A stretch of 64,000 bases of DNA, taken from positions 51,646 to 115,645 of the forward strand of contig JBLIEU010000005.1 in NCBI GenBank assembly GCA_047633195.1. The letters run 5' to 3'. Position numbers and translations under genes: made by a program. The notes beneath the pieces were generated by a model, which was given only the letters and a program-made list of their open reading frames with translations, did not search any database and was not told the DNA's origin. Position 1 is the stretch's first letter. Each line of letters opens with the position of its first letter. Shown piece by piece: positions 34,315 through 44,525 of this stretch. The DNA is from JAKVAV01 sp047633195 (GTDB lineage: Bacteria > Bacteroidota > Bacteroidia > Flavobacteriales_D > Cryomorphaceae).

Positions 34315-37300
34315 AAAAACTTTACCTACTAGGTTTTGTATTCATATCATCCATTCTTCAAGCTCAGCCCTTCGGCAATGAGTGGATCAACTACAGCCAA
34401 AAGTATTACAAGTTTTCCATCGCTGAAGATGGCGTCTACCAAATCACTTTCAATGACCTAGCCAACGCAGGAATTCCCATCTCTGGAATTGCCCCGGAGA
34501 ACATGCAGCTTTTTGCGGCCAACAAGGAAGTTCCCATTTACATCGAAGGCGGAGAAGATGGCTTTTTCAACTCAACGGATTTTATAGAGTTCATCGGTCG
34601 CAAGAATGATGGGTCGCTCGATACTCCGCTCTATGATACGCCTAACGATCAGCCGAATCCTTTCTACAGCCTTTACAACGATACTTTGAGCTATTTCCTG
34701 ACTTGGAATACCACGGGAAACAATCTCCGTTTTGAGGAAAATGACCTTTCGGATTTGGATTCATACACGCCGCGGGAGTTTATTTGGAAGCGGTTGAGGC
34801 GGGTATATAGCAATGGTTACTACCAAGGTCAACTGGATGCCATCGGTATTTCAGTTCCTTATTATACTAAAGGTGAAGGCTGGATGAGTCCTCGATTTGG
34901 GATACCGCAAGGAAGTTCTTCAATCACCACAGAATTCAATACTTCAGGTGTTTATCAAGAAGAGGGTGCACCTTCGGCGGAGGTCTTTTCTGTTTCGGCA
35001 GGGGTTTCCAATGCCGCGTCGGGAAGCGGAAACAACCATTTTCTTCAAATTCGATACGGTGATGAAAATGCCTTGGTAGTCAATTTCCAATTTCAAGGCT
35101 ATGAAGTCAATCGGTTCGAGTTTGAAATGCCCAACAGCTCCCTTGGAAATGAATCGACTTCGATTCGACACGAAGTTTCGAATTCTCTCGGAGTCGCTAG
35201 TGACTATCAGGCCTTGGCTACTCTAGAGTTGAATTTCCCACACTCCTCAGATTTAGTGGGGGCAAATTCATTCGAATTTTTTTACCGACTGAACACAACT
35301 CAAAGCAAGACCCGCTTCGATTTGCTAAATGTAGGTGGAACCACACCCAGAATCTATGCTGACGGGGCTGATCCGCAAAGATCCGAATTCGTTCAAGATG
35401 GAATTTCTTTCCAAACTCTTTTGGAAAACAGTTTTGGCGACGATAGCTACGATTGCCTCTTGGCAACGAATGAGACGGTAAGGTCTGTCGGTACTATCAC
35501 CTCGGTAGCCAACAATGGGTTCTTTACCAATTATGGTTTGGCAGAAGTTGATTCGGCCTTTTTAATCATAACGCATAAATCCCTTCTAGAAGCAGCGCAG
35601 GCTTATGCCAATTACCGTCAACAAAGATTCAATACTGTCCTTACAGAGGTAGGTGAGATCTACGATCAATTTGGTGGCGGAGTAGAAAATAGTGGGCTAG
35701 CCCTAAGGAATTTCTCAAACTTCCTGATCAATACTTGGCCTACATCTCCTCAGTATTTGCTGCTACTCGGAAAGAGCGTTCGAGGAGTGCCCGAGGCTTT
35801 TTCAGCTGGGTCTCGAAGAGATTCAACACATTATGCGCGAAACTTGGTGCCAACTATTGGTAATCCCTCAGCGGATAATTTGATTACGGCGGGTTTAGGG
35901 TCGACCATCCTCGAGCCAGCCATCAGGACTGGACGAGTCAGCGCCACGAACCAAGAACAGTTGCAGTGGTATCTGGATAAGCTTCAAATTTTTGAATCCC
36001 AGCCTCAAGCCGCTTGGATGAAGAATGTGCTCCACTTCGGCGGTGGGCGAGACAGCCAGGAGCAAAATCGATTTGCGTCCTATCTTTTCAACTACGAGCA
36101 AACAATTGAAGACTCTGCCTTTGGTGCAGATGTCCACACTTTTTTGAAGACCTCTTCTATCCCCATTGAAATCAATCTTTCTGAAGAGGTGGGAATTCTC
36201 ATCAATGGCGGTTGTTCGATGATGACCTTTTTCGGGCACGCGAGCTCAGACGGGTTTGATCAAACCATTGACAATCCCAATAACTACGAATGGAATGGGA
36301 AGTTTCCTTTCCTTTTGGGGAATGGATGCTATACGGGAGATTACCACGGACTTGGCTCGGGAAGTACTGCAGAGCAATATACGATCCTTCAGGAAAAAGG
36401 AGTGATCGGATTTTTATCATCTACAGAGCTAGGATTTGAGACTTCTTTAAATGACTACAGTAGAAAGTTTTACCGCTACCTCTCCATCGAAAATTATGGC
36501 GGAACGGTGGGCGAGCATATTCGCCGAACTATCCAGGAGATTCAAGATCAGAACAGTCCCGATAATCTCTTTGTGATCAATACCACTTTGGGAATGTCCC
36601 TTCAGGGCGATCCAGCCGTCGTTGTCAACTCTTGGCCTGAGCCCGATTTGAGTATCAGTGCCCAAGATATTTTCTTTACCCCATCTGAGATTACTGCCGA
36701 GACGGACAGTTTCACAGTAAATATGGTGGTGACCAATATCGGAAGAGGGACTTATCAACCTTTCTCAGTGACACTTGAGCATGAAACTCCCGAAGGCGTT
36801 GGTGATTCCGTTTACGTTAGAACCCTTGAAGGACTACTCTTTAAGGACACAGTAAAGATTAATCTGCCAGTCGATGTGCAGTCTGGACTTGGGCTACATC
36901 GATTCAATGTTTTGGTAGATCTTCCAAGTAATGAGGTGGAAGAATTAGTCGGCTTTGAATCAGTGAACAATCAAGTGTTTGATAGACAGATATTTATTTC
37001 CAATGGGGGAGTTGTGCCTGTTTACCCTTATCGATTTGCGGTAGTAGACGAAAACCCTGTGGAGCTGCGCGCCTCAACGGGTGATCCTTTAGCGGAAGCG
37101 GCGACCTACCGAATAGAAGTAGATACCACAGATACTTTTGACAGTCCGGGATTACTTTTCACCGAAATCACTCAAACGGGTGGGGTTTTGGAGTGGGAGC
37201 CTTCGCTCAACTATTCTGACAGTTTGGTGGTGTATTGGCGTTGCGCCAAATTAGGCGATGATGAAATCAACTGGCGCGAAAGCTCCTTTCAACACATTCT

Positions 37301-39383
37301 CGATAGACGTGGCTGGGGTCAAGCGCATATTTTCCAGTTTGAGAACAATAGCCTTGCTCAGCAAGAGTTCAATAGGGCTGAGCGCCAAATTGACTTTTCA
37401 ACGGGTTCTGCTCGCATCACAAACAATGTAATAGGGAATTCTATAGCATTCAATAACGAGGTCTTACTCAATACCAGCGTTGTTGAGTACGGCCTCTGTC
37501 TTAGCATCCCCTCGATTCATTTGGCTGTATTTGATCCAATAACTTTTGATGCCTGGGGAACGGATTACGGTGGAGAAAACCCTGATAATTTTTTCGGGAA
37601 TGACAATAATGGAGCGAGAAATCCCCCATGTAAATCACGCGTAGAATACTATTTCATCTTCAGACAGAATAACCCCGATCAAATGCAGGCCCTTGCTGAC
37701 TTGCTGCTTTCGGACATTATTCCCGATGGACATATAGTGGTGCTCTATACAGCTCGGTATGTTAGTTACGACAGTTGGAATTTGACCCCTGATATTTATG
37801 ATGCTTTCGAAGCAATGGACGCATCCATTATCGGATCGGAGATGGCTCAGGATACTGTTCCCTTTTCTCTTATTACCCGAAAGGGTGATCCCGAATTCAC
37901 CTTTGAACTTTACGGAGAGAGCTTAAATGATGTCCTCAATAATATTGTTGACGTTCCCGCCTCGGGAAATTCGGGTTTGATGGTGTCACCGCGTATTGGC
38001 CCAGCGAGTAATTGGGGCACCTTAAGTTGGCAAACTTCTAGCCTGGAATCGACTCCAGGTGATACATCGAGGGTCTCCATAGTTGGAATAAAACCAAACG
38101 GGGTGAAGGAAGAAATTCTCGAAAGCCCTTACGATGAAGTCGCCAACTCGCTGAGCAATATCGGGGCTGTCATTTCACCACAAGAGTATCCTTATCTTGA
38201 ATTTCAAATTTTCTCGGAAGATGAAGAGAATCAAACACCGCGTCAAGTAGATCGCTGGCATGTTTTATATGATGAGGTAACCGAATTGGCGGTGAACCCC
38301 AATCGATTTTTCGCCTTTTCAGGCAATGAAGTGGCTCAAGGTGCCGAGGGGTTTTTGTCCGTGGCCATTGAAAATGTTTCGATGACCAATTCTGATAGTC
38401 TCTTGATTCGGTATTGGGTTGAAGACTCAGAGCGAAACGAGATTGAAATTCCTTATTCCCTCCAAGATTCACTTCTAATCGGAGAAGTTTTGATTGACAC
38501 GGTTTTTTTTGATACGCGATTCCTTCAAGGCGAGAATACGCTTTGGGTAGAAGTCAATCCGCTTGATGCTGAGACTGGAATGACGCATCAGCCCGAACAG
38601 ACGCGTTTCAACAACATACTTCGAATTCCATTCATAGTCACCAGCGATGAGGAGAATCCGATTCTAGATGTCACTTTCGACGGAATTCACATTATCAATG
38701 GAGAAGTGGTTTCCCCGAATCCAGAAGTGCTAATAGCGCTCAAAGATGAGAACCCTTTCCTCATTATGGATGAGCCTGCCGACACTTCCCTCTTTAAAGT
38801 ATTCATAGCCGCTCCAGGCACGAATCTAAGGCGGGTCTACTTTACCAATCTCGCAGGTGAGGAGGAAATGCAATTCATTCCAGCTGAGAATGAGCAAAAT
38901 CGAGCGAAGATTTTTTATCGGCCAAATCTGCCGCTAAACGGGGAATACAAATTACTCGTACAAGCTAGTGACAAGTCTGGTAATTCCTCTGGTAATACCG
39001 ATTTCGAAATTGACTTTGAAGTGGTGAAAGAGTCTACCATTACCGAAGTCCTCAACTATCCAAATCCATTTTCGACAAGCACCCAATTCATATTTACCCT
39101 TACTGGAGATGAAGTCCCAGATGAGTTCAAGATTCAGATCATGACCATCTCCGGGAGAGTAGTTAGAGAAATCATGCAGGACGAGTTCGGCCCGATTCGC
39201 ATAGGGCGAAACCGATCGGCTTACCGCTGGGGTGCGCGCGACGAATATGGTGACCGTCTGGCGAATGGTGTTTATCTCTACCGAGTTATTGCCAAAATAA
39301 ACGGCGAAGACATCATGCTTCGCGACGGCGGTGGCGCCCAGTATTTTGAACAAGGTTTTGGGAAGATGGTTCTTTTTAGGTAG
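34311..39383 (+). CDS. C25-family T9SS sortase-like protein (PorU2-like)
   Basis: A 1690-residue secreted protein starting GTG at 34311, overlapping the PorV-like stop. A short signal peptide MKKLYLLGFVFISSILQAQ (cut near 19) precedes a long N-terminal beta region. A gingipain-like (C25) peptidase core has candidate catalytic His643 (MTFFGHASSDGF) and Cys673 (LLGNGCYTGDYHG). Large Ig/CARDB-like modules fill about 770-1570, and a C-terminal sorting-type domain begins LNYPNPFSTSTQFIF (about 1577). Classic PorU is about 1150-1300 residues; this is markedly longer, matching the PorU2 type. PorU is the T9SS signal peptidase/A-LPS transferase; the role of PorU2 is not established. Confidence 0.8.
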   Translation: MKKLYLLGFVFISSILQAQPFGNEWINYSQKYYKFSIAEDGVYQITFNDLANAGIPISGIAPENMQLFAANKEVPIYIEGGEDGFFNSTDFIEFIGRKNDGSLDTPLYDTPNDQPNPFYSLYNDTLSYFLTWNTTGNNLRFEENDLSDLDSYTPREFIWKRLRRVYSNGYYQGQLDAIGISVPYYTKGEGWMSPRFGIPQGSSSITTEFNTSGVYQEEGAPSAEVFSVSAGVSNAASGSGNNHFLQIRYGDENALVVNFQFQGYEVNRFEFEMPNSSLGNESTSIRHEVSNSLGVASDYQALATLELNFPHSSDLVGANSFEFFYRLNTTQSKTRFDLLNVGGTTPRIYADGADPQRSEFVQDGISFQTLLENSFGDDSYDCLLATNETVRSVGTITSVANNGFFTNYGLAEVDSAFLIITHKSLLEAAQAYANYRQQRFNTVLTEVGEIYDQFGGGVENSGLALRNFSNFLINTWPTSPQYLLLLGKSVRGVPEAFSAGSRRDSTHYARNLVPTIGNPSADNLITAGLGSTILEPAIRTGRVSATNQEQLQWYLDKLQIFESQPQAAWMKNVLHFGGGRDSQEQNRFASYLFNYEQTIEDSAFGADVHTFLKTSSIPIEINLSEEVGILINGGCSMMTFFGHASSDGFDQTIDNPNNYEWNGKFPFLLGNGCYTGDYHGLGSGSTAEQYTILQEKGVIGFLSSTELGFETSLNDYSRKFYRYLSIENYGGTVGEHIRRTIQEIQDQNSPDNLFVINTTLGMSLQGDPAVVVNSWPEPDLSISAQDIFFTPSEITAETDSFTVNMVVTNIGRGTYQPFSVTLEHETPEGVGDSVYVRTLEGLLFKDTVKINLPVDVQSGLGLHRFNVLVDLPSNEVEELVGFESVNNQVFDRQIFISNGGVVPVYPYRFAVVDENPVELRASTGDPLAEAATYRIEVDTTDTFDSPGLLFTEITQTGGVLEWEPSLNYSDSLVVYWRCAKLGDDEINWRESSFQHILDRRGWGQAHIFQFENNSLAQQEFNRAERQIDFSTGSARITNNVIGNSIAFNNEVLLNTSVVEYGLCLSIPSIHLAVFDPITFDAWGTDYGGENPDNFFGNDNNGARNPPCKSRVEYYFIFRQNNPDQMQALADLLLSDIIPDGHIVVLYTARYVSYDSWNLTPDIYDAFEAMDASIIGSEMAQDTVPFSLITRKGDPEFTFELYGESLNDVLNNIVDVPASGNSGLMVSPRIGPASNWGTLSWQTSSLESTPGDTSRVSIVGIKPNGVKEEILESPYDEVANSLSNIGAVISPQEYPYLEFQIFSEDEENQTPRQVDRWHVLYDEVTELAVNPNRFFAFSGNEVAQGAEGFLSVAIENVSMTNSDSLLIRYWVEDSERNEIEIPYSLQDSLLIGEVLIDTVFFDTRFLQGENTLWVEVNPLDAETGMTHQPEQTRFNNILRIPFIVTSDEENPILDVTFDGIHIINGEVVSPNPEVLIALKDENPFLIMDEPADTSLFKVFIAAPGTNLRRVYFTNLAGEEEMQFIPAENEQNRAKIFYRPNLPLNGEYKLLVQASDKSGNSSGNTDFEIDFEVVKESTITEVLNYPNPFSTSTQFIFTLTGDEVPDEFKIQIMTISGRVVREIMQDEFGPIRIGRNRSAYRWGARDEYGDRLANGVYLYRVIAKINGEDIMLRDGGGAQYFEQGFGKMVLFR

Positions 39384-39410
39384 CTCATAATTCTTGTCGA
39401 TGAGCTCTTT
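39382..39410 (+). terminator. possible weak terminator after PorU2-like gene
   Basis: AGCTCAT pairs with ATGAGCT across an 11-base loop beginning inside the stop codon, but the following T tract is short (CTTTGCTC). Low confidence. Confidence 0.3.
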
Positions 39411-39454
39411 GCTCTAAGCCATCGGGATTCACCGATTTCGACGCCAAACTTTCC

Positions 39455-39462
39455 TATTTTTG
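39455..39462 (+). promoter_or_regulatory. -7 promoter element of lpdA
   Basis: TATTTTTG matches TAnnTTTG; a start near 39469 gives a 16-base leader to ATG 39485. The same element and following CCC occur before hppA. Confidence 0.45.
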
Positions 39463-39484
39463 CCCAACGAAAAAAACACCATCC

Positions 39485-40885
39485 ATGGATCAATACGATG
39501 TGGTAATTATTGGCTCCGGTCCCGGAGGTTATGTTTGTGCCATTCGCTGTGCTCAATTGGGCATGAAAACTGCAATCATTGAAAAATATTCTACCCTTGG
39601 TGGGACTTGCCTCAATGTAGGCTGTATTCCTTCCAAGGCTCTTTTGGACTCATCTGAGCATTACTTCAAAGCGCTTCACGAATTCGCGGAGCACGGTATC
39701 GAGTTGAAAGATCTGAAGGTTAACTTACCTCAGATGATCAAGCGCAAGGCCGAAGTAGTGGATCAAACCACTAAAGGAATCGACTTCTTGATGAAGAAGA
39801 ACGACATTACCGTTTTGCACGGAATGGGATCCTTCATCGATAAAGAGACCGTTAAGGTATCTTCCGACGAAGGCGATAAAGAGATTAAAGCAAAGCGAAT
39901 TGTGATTGCCACGGGCTCGAAGCCAAACTTCTTTCCAGGCATGGAACCAGACAAAGATCGCATCATCACGAGCACAGAGGCTTTGGAACTTCTGGAAGTA
40001 CCAAAGAAAATGGTCGTTGTGGGTGGTGGAGTAATCGGTCTCGAGCTTGGATCAGTTTACGCCAGAATAGGTTCGGAGGTGACCGTAGTGGAATTCACTG
40101 ACGGTATTATTTCGACCATGGATCGCACCCTTGGAAAAGAGTTGGCCAAGGTGCTGAAGAAAGAAGGAGTCAAATTCAACTTTAACCACAAGGTTCAGAA
40201 AGTTGAGAATACTGGCAAAGGAGTAAAAGTAACGGCTCTCGATAAGAAGGGCGCCGAAGTGACCTTCGAAGCAGATTACTGCTTGGTTTCTGTTGGCCGA
40301 AAGCCATACACACAAGGATTAGGTTTGGAGAATGCCGGTTTAACAACCGACGACAGAGGAAGAATCGATGTGAATGACCAGCTCAGAACCAAAGTCGACA
40401 ATATTTACGCCATTGGTGATGTGGTGCGCGGAGCAATGCTGGCTCACAAAGCCGAGGAAGAAGGCGTTTTGGTAGCCGAAGTAATGGCTGGTCAAAAACC
40501 ACATATCAATTACAAGCTCATTCCGAATGTGGTCTACACATGGCCAGAAGTGGCGGGAGTAGGCTATACCGAAGAAGAACTTAAAGCCGACGGGAAAGAA
40601 TACAAAACAGGTACTTTCCCTATGCGTGCTCTAGGAAGAGCGAGAGCGAGCGGAGACACTCATGGATTGGTTAAAATCTTAGCCGATAAGGAAACCGACG
40701 AAATTTTGGGTGTCCACATGATCGGCCCTCGTGTGGCCGATTTGATATCAGAAGGAGTAGTGGCGATGGAATACCGCGCCAGTGCTGAGGACATAGCTCG
40801 CATGAGCCATGCCCACCCGACTTATTCTGAAGCGGTGAAGGAAGCTGCACTCGCGGCTACCGAAGACCGTGCGATGCACATTTAA
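39485..40885 (+). CDS. lpdA: dihydrolipoyl dehydrogenase
   Basis: A 466-residue flavoenzyme (E3) that reoxidises dihydrolipoyl groups of 2-oxoacid dehydrogenases and the glycine cleavage system. The FAD fold GSGPGGYVCAIRCAQLG (10-26), the redox disulfide GGTCLNVGCIPSKA with Cys42 and Cys47, the NAD fold GGGVIGLELGSVYARIG and the catalytic HAHPTYSE near 443-450 are complete. It may serve both pyruvate dehydrogenase (pdhB at 60881) and glycine cleavage (gcvP at 10358). It has its own promoter-like element and is not coupled to the PorU2-like gene. Confidence 0.98.
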   Translation: MDQYDVVIIGSGPGGYVCAIRCAQLGMKTAIIEKYSTLGGTCLNVGCIPSKALLDSSEHYFKALHEFAEHGIELKDLKVNLPQMIKRKAEVVDQTTKGIDFLMKKNDITVLHGMGSFIDKETVKVSSDEGDKEIKAKRIVIATGSKPNFFPGMEPDKDRIITSTEALELLEVPKKMVVVGGGVIGLELGSVYARIGSEVTVVEFTDGIISTMDRTLGKELAKVLKKEGVKFNFNHKVQKVENTGKGVKVTALDKKGAEVTFEADYCLVSVGRKPYTQGLGLENAGLTTDDRGRIDVNDQLRTKVDNIYAIGDVVRGAMLAHKAEEEGVLVAEVMAGQKPHINYKLIPNVVYTWPEVAGVGYTEEELKADGKEYKTGTFPMRALGRARASGDTHGLVKILADKETDEILGVHMIGPRVADLISEGVVAMEYRASAEDIARMSHAHPTYSEAVKEAALAATEDRAMHI

Positions 40886-40921
40886 GGGAAACATGTACTT
40901 CCGATTCTTGTTAAAGTCCAT

Positions 40922-41941
40922 ATGAAAAAGAAAGTAGGCGTTTTGATGATTAACCTTGGGACTCCCGATAGTCCAAAGGTGGGTGATGTGAGAAGGTACC
41001 TCACGGAATTTCTCAATGACCCACGGGTGATTGATATTCCTACAGTGCTCAGAGCCATATTGGTAAATGGGATTATCGTTCCGTTTCGAGCGCCGAAATC
41101 TGCCAAGATCTACAAACAGCTTTTTGATTTGAATGGCGGTAAATCACCGCTATTGGAATACGGCTACAAAGTGAGAGACATCTTGCGCGAGCGACTGGCA
41201 GGTCATGCCGACGTTGAGCTTGCCATGCGTTATGGGAAGCCGAGCTTAGACGAAGTAGCTGAGAAAATGAACAAGGCTGGTTACGATCGAATCATCGTTT
41301 TCCCGCTCTTTCCTCAATACGCTTCTGCCTCTACCGGTTCTGCTTTAGAGAAAGCAATGAACCTTATCCGAAAATGGTATGTCATTCCCGAAATAGAAAT
41401 TATTTCTCAGTTTTACGACCACCCTGGATACATCAATACGGTAGTTGACCAAGCCAAAAAGCACGATTTAAAAGAGTACGACCATATCCTCTTTTCTTAT
41501 CATGGTTTGCCAGTAAGGCAAGTCAACAAAATCTACGAGGACAAAAAATGCTCCAACCACAGTTGCGAGGACGAAATCAATGATGAGAATCGCTTTTGCT
41601 ACAAAGCGACTTGTTACGCTACTACCCGCTTGATAGCCGAGAAGATGGGAATCACCGAAAAGGATTACACGGTTTGTTTTCAATCCAGGCTCGATAAGAA
41701 ATGGCTTGAGCCATTTTCTGACAGTGTGGTCGAAGAATGGGGAAAGAAAGGTGCAAAAAAGCTATTGGCTTTTTCGCCAGCTTTTGTGGCTGATTGCTTG
41801 GAAACCAGTATCGAGATTGGAGATGAATACCAAGAGATTTTCGAAGAGCACGGCGGAGAAAAGGTTCAACTGGTGGAGAGTCTCAACGACCACCCTATGT
41901 GGATTGAGACGATGGAATCTATGATAAAAGAACGACTCTGA
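40922..41941 (+). CDS. hemH: ferrochelatase
   Basis: A 339-residue ferrochelatase that inserts ferrous iron into protoporphyrin IX, the last haem step. The opening KVGVLMINLGTPDSPK (4-19), the FSYHGLPVRQ segment with the catalytic His (about residue 194), and the late ECG-type substrate residues are present. A Cys-rich stretch CSNHSCEDEINDENRFC (about 208-224) may be an iron-sulfur-type cluster or structural metal site as seen in some bacterial ferrochelatases. It starts 36 bases after lpdA; pabB begins directly at its stop. Confidence 0.96.
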   Translation: MKKKVGVLMINLGTPDSPKVGDVRRYLTEFLNDPRVIDIPTVLRAILVNGIIVPFRAPKSAKIYKQLFDLNGGKSPLLEYGYKVRDILRERLAGHADVELAMRYGKPSLDEVAEKMNKAGYDRIIVFPLFPQYASASTGSALEKAMNLIRKWYVIPEIEIISQFYDHPGYINTVVDQAKKHDLKEYDHILFSYHGLPVRQVNKIYEDKKCSNHSCEDEINDENRFCYKATCYATTRLIAEKMGITEKDYTVCFQSRLDKKWLEPFSDSVVEEWGKKGAKKLLAFSPAFVADCLETSIEIGDEYQEIFEEHGGEKVQLVESLNDHPMWIETMESMIKERL

Positions 41942-43246
41942 TTGGCGTATAGCTGGCATAAAGAAATCCTGACTCAAGGTGAGAACGATCAAACTTTGAG
42001 AAGAATTATTACGCTTTCGTCTCATTACAGCCACTTCGCTCTTTACCTCACCAAATCGGCTGATTTTACATTTTATGCAGGAGCGAAAAGAACGATCATC
42101 CTCACGCAATCTGCTGGTGCCTTTGAGGCTCTTAAAGCTTTTCAAGGAGAATCTGTCCGCGAAGTTTGTGGATTCTTGGGGTACGACCTCAAAAACGATT
42201 TAGAAAAACTCACCTCAGAAAATTCTGATTGCTTAGATACTCCTGCAGCTTCTTTTTTCGAAGCCGAATTAAGGGTGAAATTCCAAAATGGTATTCTGTC
42301 TTGTGATGCCTCCGATGCTCAGAAGGGAGAACAGTTAGTAGTGTTTTTAGATAAATCAGAGCCCGTTGGCAACGAACAATTCGAGGTATTTCCAAAGCCC
42401 TCCACTTCGGAGCAAGAATACCTCTCTGCTGCCAATTCATTCAAGGACCACCTGCAACGGGGAGATATTTACGAGGCAAACTACTGCATTCAATTTACAG
42501 CAGATTGTCCCGCTTTCAATCCTTATTCTGGATTTTATGCCCTTTGGCAAAAGACGGAAGCTCCCTTATCAGTCTTTGCCAAACTGGGAGATTTCTTCGT
42601 CATGTCTGGTTCGCCTGAACGCTACTTGAAAAGAGAGGGAGACCGACTTATTTCTCAGCCCATCAAGGGAACAGCTAAGCGATCTATCGACCCGATATTG
42701 GACGAAAAGTCCAAAGCCGAACTTCCGCTCGACCCGAAGGAGCAGAGCGAAAACGTAATGATCGTCGATCTGGTTAGAAACGATCTATCGCGGGTTGCCG
42801 CTCGCGGATCAGTTCATGTCTCGGAGTTATTTGGGGTTTATTCCTTCAAAACAGTTCACCACTTGATCAGCACTGTCGAGGCTCAGCTTAGAGAGGGCTT
42901 AGATTCTTGGGATGCCATCAAGGCTACCTTCCCAATGGGGTCGATGACGGGCGCGCCGAAAATCAGCGCGATGAAACTGATCGACAAGTACGAGAATTTT
43001 AAACGAGGAGCTTATTCAGGAGGCTTCGGTGTAATGCACCCTAACGGAGATTTTGATTTTAACGTTTTGATTCGCACCTTGTTTTTTGAAAATAACACCA
43101 AGAAATTGGCCTTTGGAGTAGGGAGTGCCATCACCATTCAGGCCGACCCCATGAAGGAATACCGAGAATGCTTACTTAAAGCCGAAGCCTTGATGCAGAG
43201 TCTTCGAACACCACAAAATGAACTTAGAGGAGAAATTCAAATCTAA
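41942..43246 (+). CDS. pabB: aminodeoxychorismate synthase component I
   Basis: A 434-residue chorismate-binding enzyme that with PabA makes 4-amino-4-deoxychorismate for folate. The diagnostic lysine lies in PIKGT (240-244, Lys242), which separates PabB from anthranilate synthase TrpE. Also seen are GDIYEANYC (about 172-180), LVRNDLSRVA and FPMGSMTGAPK with the conserved GSMTGAPK. It starts with TTG immediately at the end of hemH. The gene partner pabA is not in view. It overlaps tilS by 29 bases, so the two are translationally linked. Confidence 0.92.
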   Translation: MAYSWHKEILTQGENDQTLRRIITLSSHYSHFALYLTKSADFTFYAGAKRTIILTQSAGAFEALKAFQGESVREVCGFLGYDLKNDLEKLTSENSDCLDTPAASFFEAELRVKFQNGILSCDASDAQKGEQLVVFLDKSEPVGNEQFEVFPKPSTSEQEYLSAANSFKDHLQRGDIYEANYCIQFTADCPAFNPYSGFYALWQKTEAPLSVFAKLGDFFVMSGSPERYLKREGDRLISQPIKGTAKRSIDPILDEKSKAELPLDPKEQSENVMIVDLVRNDLSRVAARGSVHVSELFGVYSFKTVHHLISTVEAQLREGLDSWDAIKATFPMGSMTGAPKISAMKLIDKYENFKRGAYSGGFGVMHPNGDFDFNVLIRTLFFENNTKKLAFGVGSAITIQADPMKEYRECLLKAEALMQSLRTPQNELRGEIQI

Positions 43247-44525
43247 TCTTGATCGACTGTGTATTCCAGAAGGGGAGTCTGTTCTGATTGCAGTAAGCGG
43301 GGGTGTAGATTCTGTAGTGCTCTTGAATCTCTGTCAGAAAGCTGGCTTAAAGCCAATGGCTGCCCACGCCAATTTTGAGCTTCGGGATCACGAGAGTGAG
43401 GCAGATGAAACTTTTGTAAAAGCCAGTTGTCAAGCCTTGAATGTCCCTGTTTTCACCAAAACGCTTTCACTCAAGGAACAGTCAAGTGATATTCAAGGTC
43501 AAGCCAGAAAGCTCCGTTACCATTGGTTTTCGGAACTCATGGAAGAAAATATCATTCGATTTATTTTCACCGCTCACCATTTGGACGATCGATTGGAAAC
43601 CTTCTTTATCAATTTTCTACGCGGCACAGGTTTAAAAGGATTAAAGTCTATTCCCGAACAGAATTTCCGCATTTACCGTCCGCTTCTTCCTTATCGAAAG
43701 GCAGAACTGATTGCCTACGCCAAAGAAAATAGAATCGAATGGAGGGACGATGCGTCAAACGAGAGGGACGTATATCTCCGAAACCGAATCAGACAGCAAA
43801 TGATTCCTGTTATGGAAAGTTTAGGTGAGAACGCCGCAGAACTAGCCAGTCGATCATTGGAGTTTTTGGCGGAAGCCGACACCTACTTTAAAAGAGCCGC
43901 AGGAAAGTTCATGGCCAAACTCGAATCGGATGGTTTCGTTTGCAAAATTTGTGACGCCGATTGGGATTCCCTTTTTGACCACCCTCCTATGCACAAATAC
44001 GTTTTCGGAGAATTGGGTTTTGATTCGGGGCAATTGGTACAATTGGAAAATCTCAAGACGAGCGCTTCGGGAAAAAAAGTCATCGGAAAAAGATTCACAG
44101 CGTTTCGAGATCGCGGAGGATATGTCCTTAGGGTAAATGTGAATGAAGTGACCGATTCCGTGTTTATCGAAGATCCTTTAGGAGGGGAAATGATGCAGCC
44201 CATCGCCTTGAGCTGGAGAAAAGAGGACGCACCCGTTGAGTTCAAAGTCGGTCCATCCGAGGCTTGGTTATCTGCCGAAAAACTTCGATTTCCATTGGAA
44301 ATAAGACTGTGGCAAAACGGTGATAGGTTTATGCCATTTGGAATGAAGGGGACTAAAAAAGTAAGCGATTACTTAATTGATGCCAAGGTGTCAGTTCCCG
44401 AAAAGGAGCGGACATATGTTCTGGTGTCTGGGGGCGATATTTGTTGGCTAATAGGACACCGAATCGATGATCGATTTAAAGCGAGCTCTGCAAAATTCGA
44501 CACAATTCATTTCAAGATCCAGTGA
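43218..44525 (+). CDS. tilS: tRNA(Ile)-lysidine synthase
   Basis: A 435-residue enzyme that converts the wobble cytidine of the AUA-reading tRNA-Ile to lysidine. The PP-loop ATPase motif VSGGVDSVVLL (26-36) and the LDDRLETFFINFLRGTGLKG region (about 120-139, TilS-typical) are clear, and a C-terminal domain has QNGDRFMPFGMKGTKKVSDY. Length matches the family. It overlaps pabB by 29 bases and the next gene by 4, within a run of tightly packed plus-strand genes. It is essential in most bacteria. Confidence 0.97.
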   Translation: MNLEEKFKSNLDRLCIPEGESVLIAVSGGVDSVVLLNLCQKAGLKPMAAHANFELRDHESEADETFVKASCQALNVPVFTKTLSLKEQSSDIQGQARKLRYHWFSELMEENIIRFIFTAHHLDDRLETFFINFLRGTGLKGLKSIPEQNFRIYRPLLPYRKAELIAYAKENRIEWRDDASNERDVYLRNRIRQQMIPVMESLGENAAELASRSLEFLAEADTYFKRAAGKFMAKLESDGFVCKICDADWDSLFDHPPMHKYVFGELGFDSGQLVQLENLKTSASGKKVIGKRFTAFRDRGGYVLRVNVNEVTDSVFIEDPLGGEMMQPIALSWRKEDAPVEFKVGPSEAWLSAEKLRFPLEIRLWQNGDRFMPFGMKGTKKVSDYLIDAKVSVPEKERTYVLVSGGDICWLIGHRIDDRFKASSAKFDTIHFKIQ

